Below are positions 7,782-15,686 of a stretch of DNA of 64,000 bases, one piece after another (the first letter of the stretch is position 1; each line of letters starts with the position of its first letter). A model generated the notes under the pieces. It was not told the origin of the DNA, did not search any database, and saw only the letters and a program-made list of their open reading frames with translations. A program made the translations under genes and the position numbers. This DNA comes from CAYPNF01 sp964411985 (lineage in GTDB: Bacteria > Verrucomicrobiota > Verrucomicrobiia > Limisphaerales > J093): contig CAYPNF010000017.1 in the NCBI GenBank assembly GCA_964411985.1, positions 62,001 to 126,000 on the forward strand. Reading direction: 5' to 3'.

Positions 7782-9200
7782 TTACTTAGCCGGCTCAGGG
7801 GAGGCTGTAGCAGGCACTGCTGGGGTCGCGTTCGTCTTGGATACCTCTTCCACCTGAGACCCACGCTGGAGCAAGGCACGGAAGAAAGTAAGCCGGCGTA
7901 CGTCGAAGAAGGTCACGTAAAGCATGAAGGAAATGAGCAGCACCGCGAACCCGGTGGTGGCATACTCCACCAACTTCACGCTCAGCGGACGACCACGGAT
8001 CTTCTCCAGGATGGAAAGAAGGATATGCCCCCCGTCCAGGACGGGAATGGGCAGGAGGTTCAGAATCGCTAGGTTGATGTTCAACAAGACCAAGAAGCTC
8101 AGCGCCAAGCGGTAGTCCGTGTTCACCTGAACCGCCATCATGGAGAGGATCCCAACCGGGCCGCTAAGGTCGCTCGCCTTGACGCCGGTTTGTTTGGAAT
8201 TAAAAAGGGCACTCAAAACCGAAACCGTCTGGTCCCATACCTTCTTGACCTGGGCAAACGGCGTGGGCCCGGGACGAACCACTTCGTAGACACCCCCTCC
8301 AAAAACGATACCCATCCGCCCCCTTTTGGTCTTGGGGTCATAGCGAGGGGTGACCTTCAAGGTCAGTTTCTGTCCACCTCGCTCCACCACCACCTCGCTG
8401 AGCTTGCCCTCACTCTTTTTCACCAACTCAATCAGGTGCTCCTGGCTCACCACGGGGACAGCATCGAAAGAAACGAACCGGTCTCCTTTCCTCAAGCCTG
8501 CCTGCTCGGCTGGCATCCCCGGCTCCACCGCTCCGACCATAGGATGCTCCAGCGGATCCAGGTTCAGCCATTTCAGGCCGATATCCTCGTTCACCTTGGC
8601 AGTCAGGGTGTAAGGCGTCGGCACCCCCGCCCGCTCGATCACCACCTCGAAGGTATTGCTCCGCCCCAAAACCACCGTCATGTTCACATCTTCCCACGAT
8701 TTGACCGGCTTGCCACTCACGGACACCACCCGGTCCCCCTGGCGGATGCCCAATTTTCCTTCCGGCGAGTCGGGGTCGACGTGTCCGATCAGGGAGGGAT
8801 TCACCAGCATGGGCAAACCCACAAAGTAGATGATAGTGGCAATGAGAAGACCGAAAAGGACGTTCATGACCGGCCCCGCCACCGCTACCAGGATTTTGGA
8901 CAAAGGGGAAACAGGAGGCAGGGGTTCCGATCCCGGTTCTCCGGAGCCTTCCAAGGCCTCCGAGGTGATCATCTGGGGTAAACGCACGAATCCACCTGCG
9001 GGAATCCAGCGCACCGAGTAATCAATCCCGTTCTTGACCCAGGAGAAGATTTTGGGGCCCAGACCAATGGCAAAAGCTTCGACCTTGAGGCCACGCCAAA
9101 GCGCGACCCAATAGTGCCCAAGCTCATGGACAAAGATGGATGTACCGAACATCAGCAGTACGGCGCACCCTACAAAAACGTAATTCAGTATAGCTTCCAT
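7782..9200 (-). CDS. rseP: RIP metalloprotease RseP (site-2 protease, PDZ type)
   Basis: A 472-residue M50B intramembrane protease. HELGH is at residues 25-29 in the first hydrophobic segment. Two PDZ domains follow in the middle (VNPSLIGHVDPDSPEGKLGI and MPAEQAGLRKGDRFVSFDAV). The C-terminal membrane part has the NLLPIPVLDGGH motif with the second metal-binding Asp. The family cleaves anti-sigma factors or signal-peptide remnants. The tail (SQVEEVSKTNATPAVPATAS) is Ala/Pro-rich and disordered. It is directly followed by ispG, as often seen where dxr-rseP-ispG form an isoprenoid and envelope operon; dxr is not next to it here. The FecR anti-sigma protein at 37407-39083 is a conceivable substrate. 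Confidence 0.95.
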   Translation of the reverse strand: MEAILNYVFVGCAVLLMFGTSIFVHELGHYWVALWRGLKVEAFAIGLGPKIFSWVKNGIDYSVRWIPAGGFVRLPQMITSEALEGSGEPGSEPLPPVSPLSKILVAVAGPVMNVLFGLLIATIIYFVGLPMLVNPSLIGHVDPDSPEGKLGIRQGDRVVSVSGKPVKSWEDVNMTVVLGRSNTFEVVIERAGVPTPYTLTAKVNEDIGLKWLNLDPLEHPMVGAVEPGMPAEQAGLRKGDRFVSFDAVPVVSQEHLIELVKKSEGKLSEVVVERGGQKLTLKVTPRYDPKTKRGRMGIVFGGGVYEVVRPGPTPFAQVKKVWDQTVSVLSALFNSKQTGVKASDLSGPVGILSMMAVQVNTDYRLALSFLVLLNINLAILNLLPIPVLDGGHILLSILEKIRGRPLSVKLVEYATTGFAVLLISFMLYVTFFDVRRLTFFRALLQRGSQVEEVSKTNATPAVPATASPEPAK

Positions 9201-9570
9201 TCGTTATCTCGTACGTCAGGCACAGCAAGGAGCAGGCCAACCATCCGGCCCCGCCAGAATCCTCAGCACAGTTGCGACTGTATCGTTGTGAGTAGGCTAG
9301 CGCAACTCCGTAGAAGCACAAGAAACCAGTTGCGAAGCGAAGTCGGAGGTCTAGATTACAGTGTGGATTGGCAACAGATTGCGTCACTCAGCATCGTAGG
9401 GCTCACGGCCGTGATCATGATAGCGAGTCGTCGGTATCGAAGTGCCCGAAACCATTCAGGACAGCTTCCTTGTGGTTCCTGCTGCTCTCAATCCGGTTCT
9501 CGGCCACCTACCACTCTCCTATCCTCCCGGAAGGGCGAACGACCTGTCCTGCGAGTCAGGGCAGAATCCC
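9201..9570. other. Intergenic region between divergent rseP and hsp20
   Basis: About 370 bases between two genes that point away from each other. It must contain both promoters. I see no CIRCE-type inverted repeat (TTAGCACTC/GAGTGCTAA) and no gene; short open frames here look like chance. Confidence 0.6.
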
Positions 9571-9598
9571 TTGATTGATTAGAGCTTTTGTCTAGAAT
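9571..9598 (+). promoter_or_regulatory. Candidate sigma-70-type promoter of hsp20-lon
   Basis: TTGATT (9571-9576) and TAGAAT (9593-9598) are separated by 16 bases and lie about 40 bases before the Hsp20 start. Only the -10/-35 match supports this. No heat-shock sigma consensus is obvious. Confidence 0.4.
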
Positions 9599-9639
9599 CC
9601 CCCGCTTTAGAAGTTGTTGTGAACAAAGTCTGCGCTACA

Positions 9640-10032
9640 ATGCACTTCGTCAAACGGCCGCATACCAGCGGCGGCCGCGAGCAGTTTGCAGGTGCCTCTT
9701 GGACTCCCAATACGGATGTTTACCTCACGGATTCAGGTCTCGTGATCAAGGTAGAGCTGGCGGGGATGAAGAAAGAGGACCTCGAACTGACCGTGGATGG
9801 CAACCAGTTGAGGATCAGCGGCCGCCGAGATGATGTTTGTCGCGGTTCTTCCTGCAAGTTCGTTCTCATGGAGATCAATTACGGCCCCTTCGAGAGCGTC
9901 TTGGACCTGCCTCCCGGTTACGATGTCAGTAACGCAAAAGCCTCCTACCAAAATGGGTTTCTGCGCATCGATGTACCAAGTCTGCCTTCCTCCAGCCCCA
10001 TATCCGTACCGATCGAATCCGACGATCTGTAA
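9640..10032 (+). CDS. Hsp20/alpha-crystallin small heat shock protein
   Basis: A 130-residue small chaperone (MHFVKRPHTSGG). The alpha-crystallin domain runs from about residue 24 (WTPNTDVYLTDSGLVIKVEL). It includes AGMKKEDLELTVDGNQLRISGRR (about residues 41-63) and the C-terminal strand pair ASYQNGFLRIDVPS, where the family usually has A-x-x-x-n-G-v-L. Bacterial Hsp20 oligomers hold unfolding proteins for refolding or proteolysis. A GTG at 9619 is an alternative start that adds seven residues. It precedes lon by 55 bases in the same direction, a natural pairing of holdase and protease. Confidence 0.93.
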   Translation: MHFVKRPHTSGGREQFAGASWTPNTDVYLTDSGLVIKVELAGMKKEDLELTVDGNQLRISGRRDDVCRGSSCKFVLMEINYGPFESVLDLPPGYDVSNAKASYQNGFLRIDVPSLPSSSPISVPIESDDL

Positions 10033-10087
10033 CTTCCTGTGAACCTTTTCCAGTGCGGTCAGTTCTAAGCCTTTGGACGTACGGACC

Positions 10088-12550
10088 ATGAGTTCACCGG
10101 AAGCCCAGTTCATCAATATCCAGGACGCCGCGGGAGGGAGCAGCGATTCTGCTTCCAAAGTCGCACCCAACTCCCTTCCCGAGAACCTCCCCATTCTGGG
10201 CCTCTCGGACATCGTGATTTTCCCTGGGATGGTCGTTCCTCTCCTGGTGGAATCCCCCTCCAGCATTCGCTTGATCGACGACGTGGTGGCGGGCAACAGG
10301 TTCGTTGGCTTGGTCCTGCAGAAGCGGCCTGAACTGGATAACCCCGCCCCGGAAGACCTTTGGGAGACCGGGTGTGCGGGCAGAGTGCTGCGAATGCTGA
10401 AGCTTCCAGACAATACGACCCGCGTTCTGGTGGAGGGACTTAAACGATTCCATATCAAGGATATCGAGACTCGAGAGCCTTATCTCCGAGCCAATTGCGA
10501 TTTCCTCACAGAAACGGTCGACGTCTCGATCGAAGTCACCGCCCTCGCGCGACACGTTCGTGAGAAGTTCGCCGAAATCATCGAGCACTCCCCTGCCCTG
10601 ACCGATCAGGTCAAAGCGGCCGCGCTGAACGTGGAAGACCCAGGAAAGCTGGCCGACCTGGTCGCAGCCAATCTCAATCTGGAACTCGATGATAAACAGA
10701 AACTTCTGGGAAATACCGTCGTCAAGGAACGATTGAATCGTCTGGTGCCGCTTCTGGAGCGCGAGCTGGAGATCCTCAAGATCGGCTCGAAAATCCAGAA
10801 GGAGGTGACTACCTCCATGGCCAAAAGCCAGAGAGACTATTTCCTTAGAGAGCAGATTCGTGCCATCCAGCGAGAACTTGGAGAGGCTGAAGGGGGAACC
10901 CCGGAACTTGAGGAACTGCGGCAAACCATCGAAAAAGCCAACCTCCCTGAGGAACCCAAACGAGTCGCTATCAAGGAGTTCGACCGCCTCAGGCAGATCC
11001 CTCCAATGGCCGCAGAATACACCGTCATCCGGTCCTATTTGGACTGGATCGTGCATTTGCCGTGGCAGACCTCCACCGCTGACAAGCTGGATCTGGCCGC
11101 TGCGGAGAAGATCCTCGAGGAAAATCACCATGGCCTGCGAAAAGTGAAGGACCGCCTGCTGGAATTCCTAGCCGTCATGAAGTTGCGGCAGCAAATCCGC
11201 GGCCCGATCCTCTGCCTGGTCGGACCTCCCGGCGTGGGCAAGACCTCCCTGGGAAAGAGCGTTGCGGACGCACTTGGAAGGAAATTTGTGCGGATTGCCC
11301 TGGGAGGAATGCGGGACGAAGCCGAGATCCGCGGCCACCGACGCACCTATGTCGGGGCTCTCCCCGGGCGCCTCATCCAGTCTTTGCGCCGCGTCGAAAG
11401 CAACAATCCTGTCGTTTTGCTCGATGAAATTGACAAGGTAGGCGCAGACGTGCGCGGCGATCCGGCAGCCGCTCTTCTCGAGGTCCTCGACCCGCACCAA
11501 AACTGTACTTTCACCGATCATTACCTGGACTTGCCCTTTGACCTCTCGCGAGTGCTGTTTCTGACCACGGCGAACTGGCTGGAGCCTGTCCACCCTGCTT
11601 TGAGAGATCGGCTGGAGGTCATTGAGCTTCCAAGCTACACCACCAAGGAAAAGCTCCAGATCGCAAGGCGACACTTGCTGCCGAATCAACTTTCTGAGCA
11701 CGGCCTGAAACCGAAACAGGTGCGCATCGGAGATCCGACCATCCGCGAGGTAATCGAAAGTTACACCCGCGAAGCCGGTGTCAGACAACTCGACCGAGAG
11801 ATGGCCGCCCTCGCGAGGAAAGCAGCCAAGAGGCTAGTCGAGACTCCGTCCACGAAACCTTGGACGATCACGATCAGCCCGGCCGATCTAAACCAGTATC
11901 TGGGAACCGCCAAGTACCAATTGGAGAGCGCGGAAACAAACCGTGACTGCGGGATTGTCACCGGCCTTGCATGGACCCCGGCAGGCGGAGACATCCTCAC
12001 CATCGAGGCGACGCAAATGCCTGGGAATGGCAAGCTGATTCTCACCGGTTCCCTCGGCGAAGTGATGAAGGAAAGCGCCCAGGCCGCCCTCAGCTTCATC
12101 CGCAGCCAAGCCAAAGCCTTGGGCCTTCAAGACCTGGCTTTTGACAAAATCGATCTCCACATTCACGTCCCCGCCGGAGCCACTCCCAAAGATGGACCCA
12201 GCGCAGGCATCACGATTGTTGTGGCCCTCGCATCCCTCCTGACACGTCAAAAGGTGGCCAGCGGCTATGCCATGACCGGCGAAATCAGTTTGCGAGGCCG
12301 AATTCTGCCCGTCGGCGGCATCAAAGAGAAAGTGCTCGCCGCAGCCAGGTCTGGGGTACGTCACCTTCTGTTGCCCGAAAAGAACCGCAAAGACTGGGCA
12401 GAGGTGCCAACCGAAGTCCAAAACAAACTCGATGTCTGCTTTGTTGATTCCATCACGGCCGCCCTGGAAAAAGTCCTAGCCCCCAAAGGGGACGCAAAAG
12501 CACGCGGGCCCACACAACGACGCAAGGATGGCTCCCGCAAAACTCGGTAG
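10088..12550 (+). CDS. lon: ATP-dependent Lon protease
   Basis: An 820-residue LonA-type AAA+ serine protease. The N-terminal substrate-binding domain begins at LPILGLSDIVIFPGMVVPLL. The Walker A motif GPPGVGKTS is near residue 379 and is followed by the Lon-specific GGMRDEAEIRGHRRTYVGA; Walker B is VVLLDEIDKV. The proteolytic domain has the catalytic Ser in PKDGPSAGIT (about residue 704) and the Lys in GGIKEKVLAA (about 746). The ATG at 10088 is preferred; an in-frame TTG at 10073 is possible. It degrades misfolded and regulatory proteins in the cytosol. It lies between hsp20 and a LolA-like gene. Confidence 0.97.
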   Translation: MSSPEAQFINIQDAAGGSSDSASKVAPNSLPENLPILGLSDIVIFPGMVVPLLVESPSSIRLIDDVVAGNRFVGLVLQKRPELDNPAPEDLWETGCAGRVLRMLKLPDNTTRVLVEGLKRFHIKDIETREPYLRANCDFLTETVDVSIEVTALARHVREKFAEIIEHSPALTDQVKAAALNVEDPGKLADLVAANLNLELDDKQKLLGNTVVKERLNRLVPLLERELEILKIGSKIQKEVTTSMAKSQRDYFLREQIRAIQRELGEAEGGTPELEELRQTIEKANLPEEPKRVAIKEFDRLRQIPPMAAEYTVIRSYLDWIVHLPWQTSTADKLDLAAAEKILEENHHGLRKVKDRLLEFLAVMKLRQQIRGPILCLVGPPGVGKTSLGKSVADALGRKFVRIALGGMRDEAEIRGHRRTYVGALPGRLIQSLRRVESNNPVVLLDEIDKVGADVRGDPAAALLEVLDPHQNCTFTDHYLDLPFDLSRVLFLTTANWLEPVHPALRDRLEVIELPSYTTKEKLQIARRHLLPNQLSEHGLKPKQVRIGDPTIREVIESYTREAGVRQLDREMAALARKAAKRLVETPSTKPWTITISPADLNQYLGTAKYQLESAETNRDCGIVTGLAWTPAGGDILTIEATQMPGNGKLILTGSLGEVMKESAQAALSFIRSQAKALGLQDLAFDKIDLHIHVPAGATPKDGPSAGITIVVALASLLTRQKVASGYAMTGEISLRGRILPVGGIKEKVLAAARSGVRHLLLPEKNRKDWAEVPTEVQNKLDVCFVDSITAALEKVLAPKGDAKARGPTQRRKDGSRKTR

Positions 12551-12559
12551 GCCCCTGGC

Positions 12560-13372
12560 ATGATTCAACTTCTCCAGCGACCGCTCAGCCCAAACGCCGG
12601 GACTCACGCGAAAACCCTATTCCTCCTTCTTGGGCTGGCCATCTCTCTCCCGATCACCCTAGCGGGCGAACCTACGGACGGGCCAACCCTGGCCGCCGAA
12701 CTCCGAAATCAGCGTCCAGCCGAGAGAATTGAGACCAGCGGCACCCTCAAGGTCCGCACCGCCACAGGGCGAAAAATCGACATTCCCGTCCGCATGGAGA
12801 CGACCTCCTCGGAACCTACTTGGACCGTGACCTACGCGAGCTCGGAAACGCCCGATTCCTCCCCTGAACTGCTGCAGGTCATCCATCGTGAGGGCGCGGC
12901 ATCCACCTATTATCATGCGAAGGCAAAGCCCGGCGAGACTCTACCTTCTGCCCCTAGCCCAGTAGCCATTCAACAGCTGACCAACCCCTTTTCAGGCACC
13001 GACTTCTGGCTTTGTGACCTCGGCTTGGAGTTCCTGCATTGGCCCGATCAACGCCTCGTCAAGAGTGAGATGCGCAAAGGACGTTCCTGCAGAGTTCTCG
13101 AGAGCATCCCAGACGCCTCCTATCCAACAGAATACTCGCGCGTTCTCTCGTGGATCGATATCGAATCTGGCGGCCTGTTGAGAGCAGAAGCCTACGACCG
13201 CGACCATAAACTGCTCAAGGAGTTCTCCGTACGTTCCTTTCAGCGCGTGAGTAAGGCTTGGCAACTCAAGGAGATCGAGATCCGAAACGATCGCACCGAT
13301 ACCCGGACGCGCCTGGAATTCAACTTAGAACTGCAGGACCGCACCCCGCAGCCCCCACCGATGGGAAAATGA
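12560..13372 (+). CDS. Secreted LolA-like / outer-membrane lipoprotein-sorting-like protein
   Basis: A 270-residue exported protein with an N-terminal signal (KTLFLLLGLAISLPITLAGE, cleavage near residue 36). The mature part begins with LAAELRNQRPAERIETSGTL and continues with alternating strands (VTYASSE, LLQVIHREG). The block GTDFWLCDLGLEFLHWPDQR then KGRSCRVLESIPD and SWIDIESGGLLRAEAYD is typical of the PF17131-like outer membrane lipoprotein-sorting family common in Verrucomicrobiota. These proteins have the LolA fold, with a hydrophobic cavity for lipid or lipoprotein acyl chains. Only 9 bases separate it from lon, so it is probably co-transcribed, though the functional link is unclear. 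Confidence 0.8.
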   Translation: MIQLLQRPLSPNAGTHAKTLFLLLGLAISLPITLAGEPTDGPTLAAELRNQRPAERIETSGTLKVRTATGRKIDIPVRMETTSSEPTWTVTYASSETPDSSPELLQVIHREGAASTYYHAKAKPGETLPSAPSPVAIQQLTNPFSGTDFWLCDLGLEFLHWPDQRLVKSEMRKGRSCRVLESIPDASYPTEYSRVLSWIDIESGGLLRAEAYDRDHKLLKEFSVRSFQRVSKAWQLKEIEIRNDRTDTRTRLEFNLELQDRTPQPPPMGK

Positions 13373-13404
13373 GACAAACTGTCTCTTTCTTGCCTAATTT
13401 TCCC
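13363..13404 (+). terminator. Nested hairpin after the lon operon, possible terminator
   Basis: An inner stem GAGACA/TGTCTC (13371-13376, 13380-13385) followed by TTTCTT sits inside an outer stem GGGAAAAT/ATTTTCCC (13363-13370, 13397-13404). It overlaps the stop codon of the LolA-like gene. The short inner stem makes this a moderate call. Confidence 0.5.
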
Positions 13405-13634
13405 GTTATTAATGAATCTTTTTGGCACGTGTAATGCTTTATTTTCTATTAACCAACTAGGTTTTGGTTGGTTGGTTAGTTAGGTCACATTGGGTTGGCG
13501 TCCGCCGACGGCAGTTGTCTCTGTCGCCGGCGGATTGCTTTTGCGGGGGGGGATACATGCATTTCTTGGGAAGAGGATCACAAAATCCGTTGACGCAATA
13601 AGGGGGTATCTATACTCTTTCGTGCCCTCTGAGT

Positions 13635-13709
13635 TCCAGAGTAGCTCAATGGTAGAGCAGCCGGCTGTTAACCGGCGGGTTAGAGGTTCGAGCCCTCTCT
13701 CTGGAGCCA
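13635..13709 (+). tRNA. tRNA-Asn (anticodon GTT), CCA encoded
   Basis: The 75-base sequence folds as a full cloverleaf. The acceptor stem is TCCAGAG/CTCTGGA, the D arm GCTC...GAGC and the anticodon stem GCCGG/CCGGC. The loop CTGTTAA places GTT as the anticodon, the T arm is AGAGG/CCTCT with TTCGAGC, the discriminator is G, and CCA is encoded. A broken copy of its 3' half occurs at 37171-37219. Confidence 0.96.
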
Positions 13710-13816
13710 CTTCAATTCGGTTGAAATCCGAACTTTCTACCAGGCTCCTTAATCCCTTCATTTTCAAAGGGCCTGATGAGCTTCTGGGCCATGGCGCTGG
13801 CCAGAAGTTCGGGTCC
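13701..13816 (+). repeat. tRNA-Asn 3' end plus downstream flank, duplicated at 37210-37325
   Basis: The last bases of the tRNA and the next 107 bases match 37210-37325 at 111 of 116 positions by direct comparison. The copy is in the same orientation. Within the flank, CTTCTGGGCC...GGCCAGAAG can form a hairpin. Confidence 0.9.
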
Positions 13817-14275
13817 CCGCCTGCGGGGTCATCTCGGTTTCAATCCGAACTCTTTCACCACTTCCTCAAGGCCCTTGGCTTTGCTATTTCGTGCTTGGAA
13901 TCTGCCCCGATGATCCCCGTGCGAACCAGAATCCATGCCCCGACAAGAGCAATCTCTGATCACTCTCACGCGAGACCGATGATCTCTGGGCTCAACTTCC
14001 GACTCCCTGTTCCACGGGAACGCCCACCCGCGAAAGTCTCAATCGCATCCACTGACCCTTGGTTGCGGGTTAGGGAACAGAGAGGAAATCACGGGTCACT
14101 CAGAGGACGGATTTGGCGGACAGCAGTATGAGTTGTTTCCTTACCTGGCCCACGAAACGGGTCGAGTAGGTTTGGGCCTTGGGCTCCCCAATGCCACATT
14201 GTTGGAAGAACGACTCAACCATACGTATAGTTCAATCTTGTCGCTGCCTTTCCAACAGGCTCGACTTCCGGCACG
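13817..14275. other. Gene-free region downstream of tRNA-Asn
   Basis: About 460 bases without a convincing gene. A diverged echo of the tRNA flank occurs at about 13832-13860 (GTTTCAATCCGAACTCTTTC resembles GTTGAAATCCGAACTTTCTA at 13720-13739). The rest shows no recognisable structure. Confidence 0.5.
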
Positions 14276-15667
14276 GTGGGGTTCCATAGTACTTTAACTC
14301 GTACTGATCTGACCGTGAGTAGACGCATCGCCATCCTCCTGTTGAGCGCGCCAGACCATAGAGAGCTCGGGTTTCACGGTTTCTGCCAGGATACCATCCT
14401 GCTGGGCCGCACACCCAAAACCTCTGAACAGGATAGGCCAGACCTTGCGCTCACGGGGGATACGCACGCAAGCCGACCTCACGCCAAGCTGGTCTTGAAG
14501 GATGCCACCTGGCATCTAGAAGATCTGGAGAGTACCAACGGCACATTCGTCGACGGTGCGCGCATCTCGGGAGCCATTCCTTTGGAACCAGGCGCCCTGG
14601 TCCAAACTGGTTCCACGTTCTGGACCCTCTGCACCCATGACCGATTGATGTTTCGGTATGGCCAACTTCTTTTCGTCGGCTCTTTTCACCCGGCAGTATC
14701 GCGCCCATCGGTTCAAAACCAACTCCCCATTCTGTGGGAGGTATCAGTGCTGAACCTCTCGAACAGACGGAGCGAGGAGTGCCATCTGGATTTCCAGATC
14801 TCCGACCTCTGCGATCCTATACCGATTCGAATACCGCCTCTCGAATCCAAGGAGCGGCGCGCAGTGAAGTTGCCCAACGTTCGCTGGGTTCCATGGCCCA
14901 CCCACCCCGCCGTTAGGCACTCGCCAGTAGACGTGGTTGTGAGCGCGGGGGGAACGAGACTCGAGAGTTACCCAAGCCAAGTGGATGTTCTTGGGTATTG
15001 GGGATGGGCTCAAGACCCACGCCTATTTTCCTGGCTGAGTGCATTCGTAATACCAGAACACTCTGCACTGCAAGCCCTCGCAACCAAGGTTGCGGAAAGC
15101 CAACGCCACAGCCGGTCACCTGGACAGGCCCAGACCGAATTGCTGGTCTATCGTTGCGCGATGGAACATCTAGCTCGATTCCATAAGATTCGCTACCAGT
15201 TGCCCAAGCTCGAAACTACACGGGCCAATAATTGGCCTTTTCAGACTATTCGACCTCCCGGATCATTGCTCTCGACTCAGTCCCTTGGGACCGGAGAAGG
15301 CACGTGCATCGACCTGGCTTTGCTCTTGTCGTCCTTGGCCGAAAGACTGGCTTTGTTTCCCTTGTTGGTCTTGTGCGGAGAATCCCCTTCAGATCCCAGC
15401 CATGCTCTGGCAGGCATCTGGACCGGCGGCTCCCCGGGCCAACGCGGGCTCATCCCCAAGGCTGCCTTGATCAACCGATTGGATCAAGGCCACATCCATA
15501 TTGTCGAACCCACCTCCATCGCCGTAGGCACGGAAGCAAAGCAGACCGGTTTCGAGGAAGGTTTGGCCCGCGGAAGGGCCCGATTGCAGGAGTCGCCTTG
15601 GGCGGTAGGAATCGATGTTGGGTATCTTCGCAAGGCCCCAAGGCCGATTTGTCCCCTGCCGTGCTGA
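14276..15667 (+). CDS. FHA domain protein with transglutaminase-like C-terminal domain
   Basis: A 463-residue protein from a GTG at 14276; a second GTG at 14315 (VSRRIAILLL) is equally possible. Residues about 40-115 form a FHA phosphothreonine-binding domain: ILLGRTPKT, HASRPHAKLVL, then LEDLESTNGTFVDG (the classic GR...SRxHA...NGT...V.G pattern). The C-terminal half has GTCIDLALLLSSLAERLALF, then HALAGIW about 27 residues later, resembling the Cys-His part of transglutaminase-like domains used in some bacterial signalling proteins. There is no transmembrane segment. It converges on the CHASE2 kinase gene, with stops 19 bases apart; a FHA protein next to a Ser/Thr kinase is a natural reader and writer pair. 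Confidence 0.8.
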   Translation: MGFHSTLTRTDLTVSRRIAILLLSAPDHRELGFHGFCQDTILLGRTPKTSEQDRPDLALTGDTHASRPHAKLVLKDATWHLEDLESTNGTFVDGARISGAIPLEPGALVQTGSTFWTLCTHDRLMFRYGQLLFVGSFHPAVSRPSVQNQLPILWEVSVLNLSNRRSEECHLDFQISDLCDPIPIRIPPLESKERRAVKLPNVRWVPWPTHPAVRHSPVDVVVSAGGTRLESYPSQVDVLGYWGWAQDPRLFSWLSAFVIPEHSALQALATKVAESQRHSRSPGQAQTELLVYRCAMEHLARFHKIRYQLPKLETTRANNWPFQTIRPPGSLLSTQSLGTGEGTCIDLALLLSSLAERLALFPLLVLCGESPSDPSHALAGIWTGGSPGQRGLIPKAALINRLDQGHIHIVEPTSIAVGTEAKQTGFEEGLARGRARLQESPWAVGIDVGYLRKAPRPICPLPC

Positions 15668-15686
15668 AACCTTACCCTCGAGGATA

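Noticed and set aside
13490..14131. Plus-strand open frame running through tRNA-Asn
   Set aside because: Its translation includes the translated tRNA (SSMVEQPAVNRRVRGSSPLS), a well-known annotation artefact.
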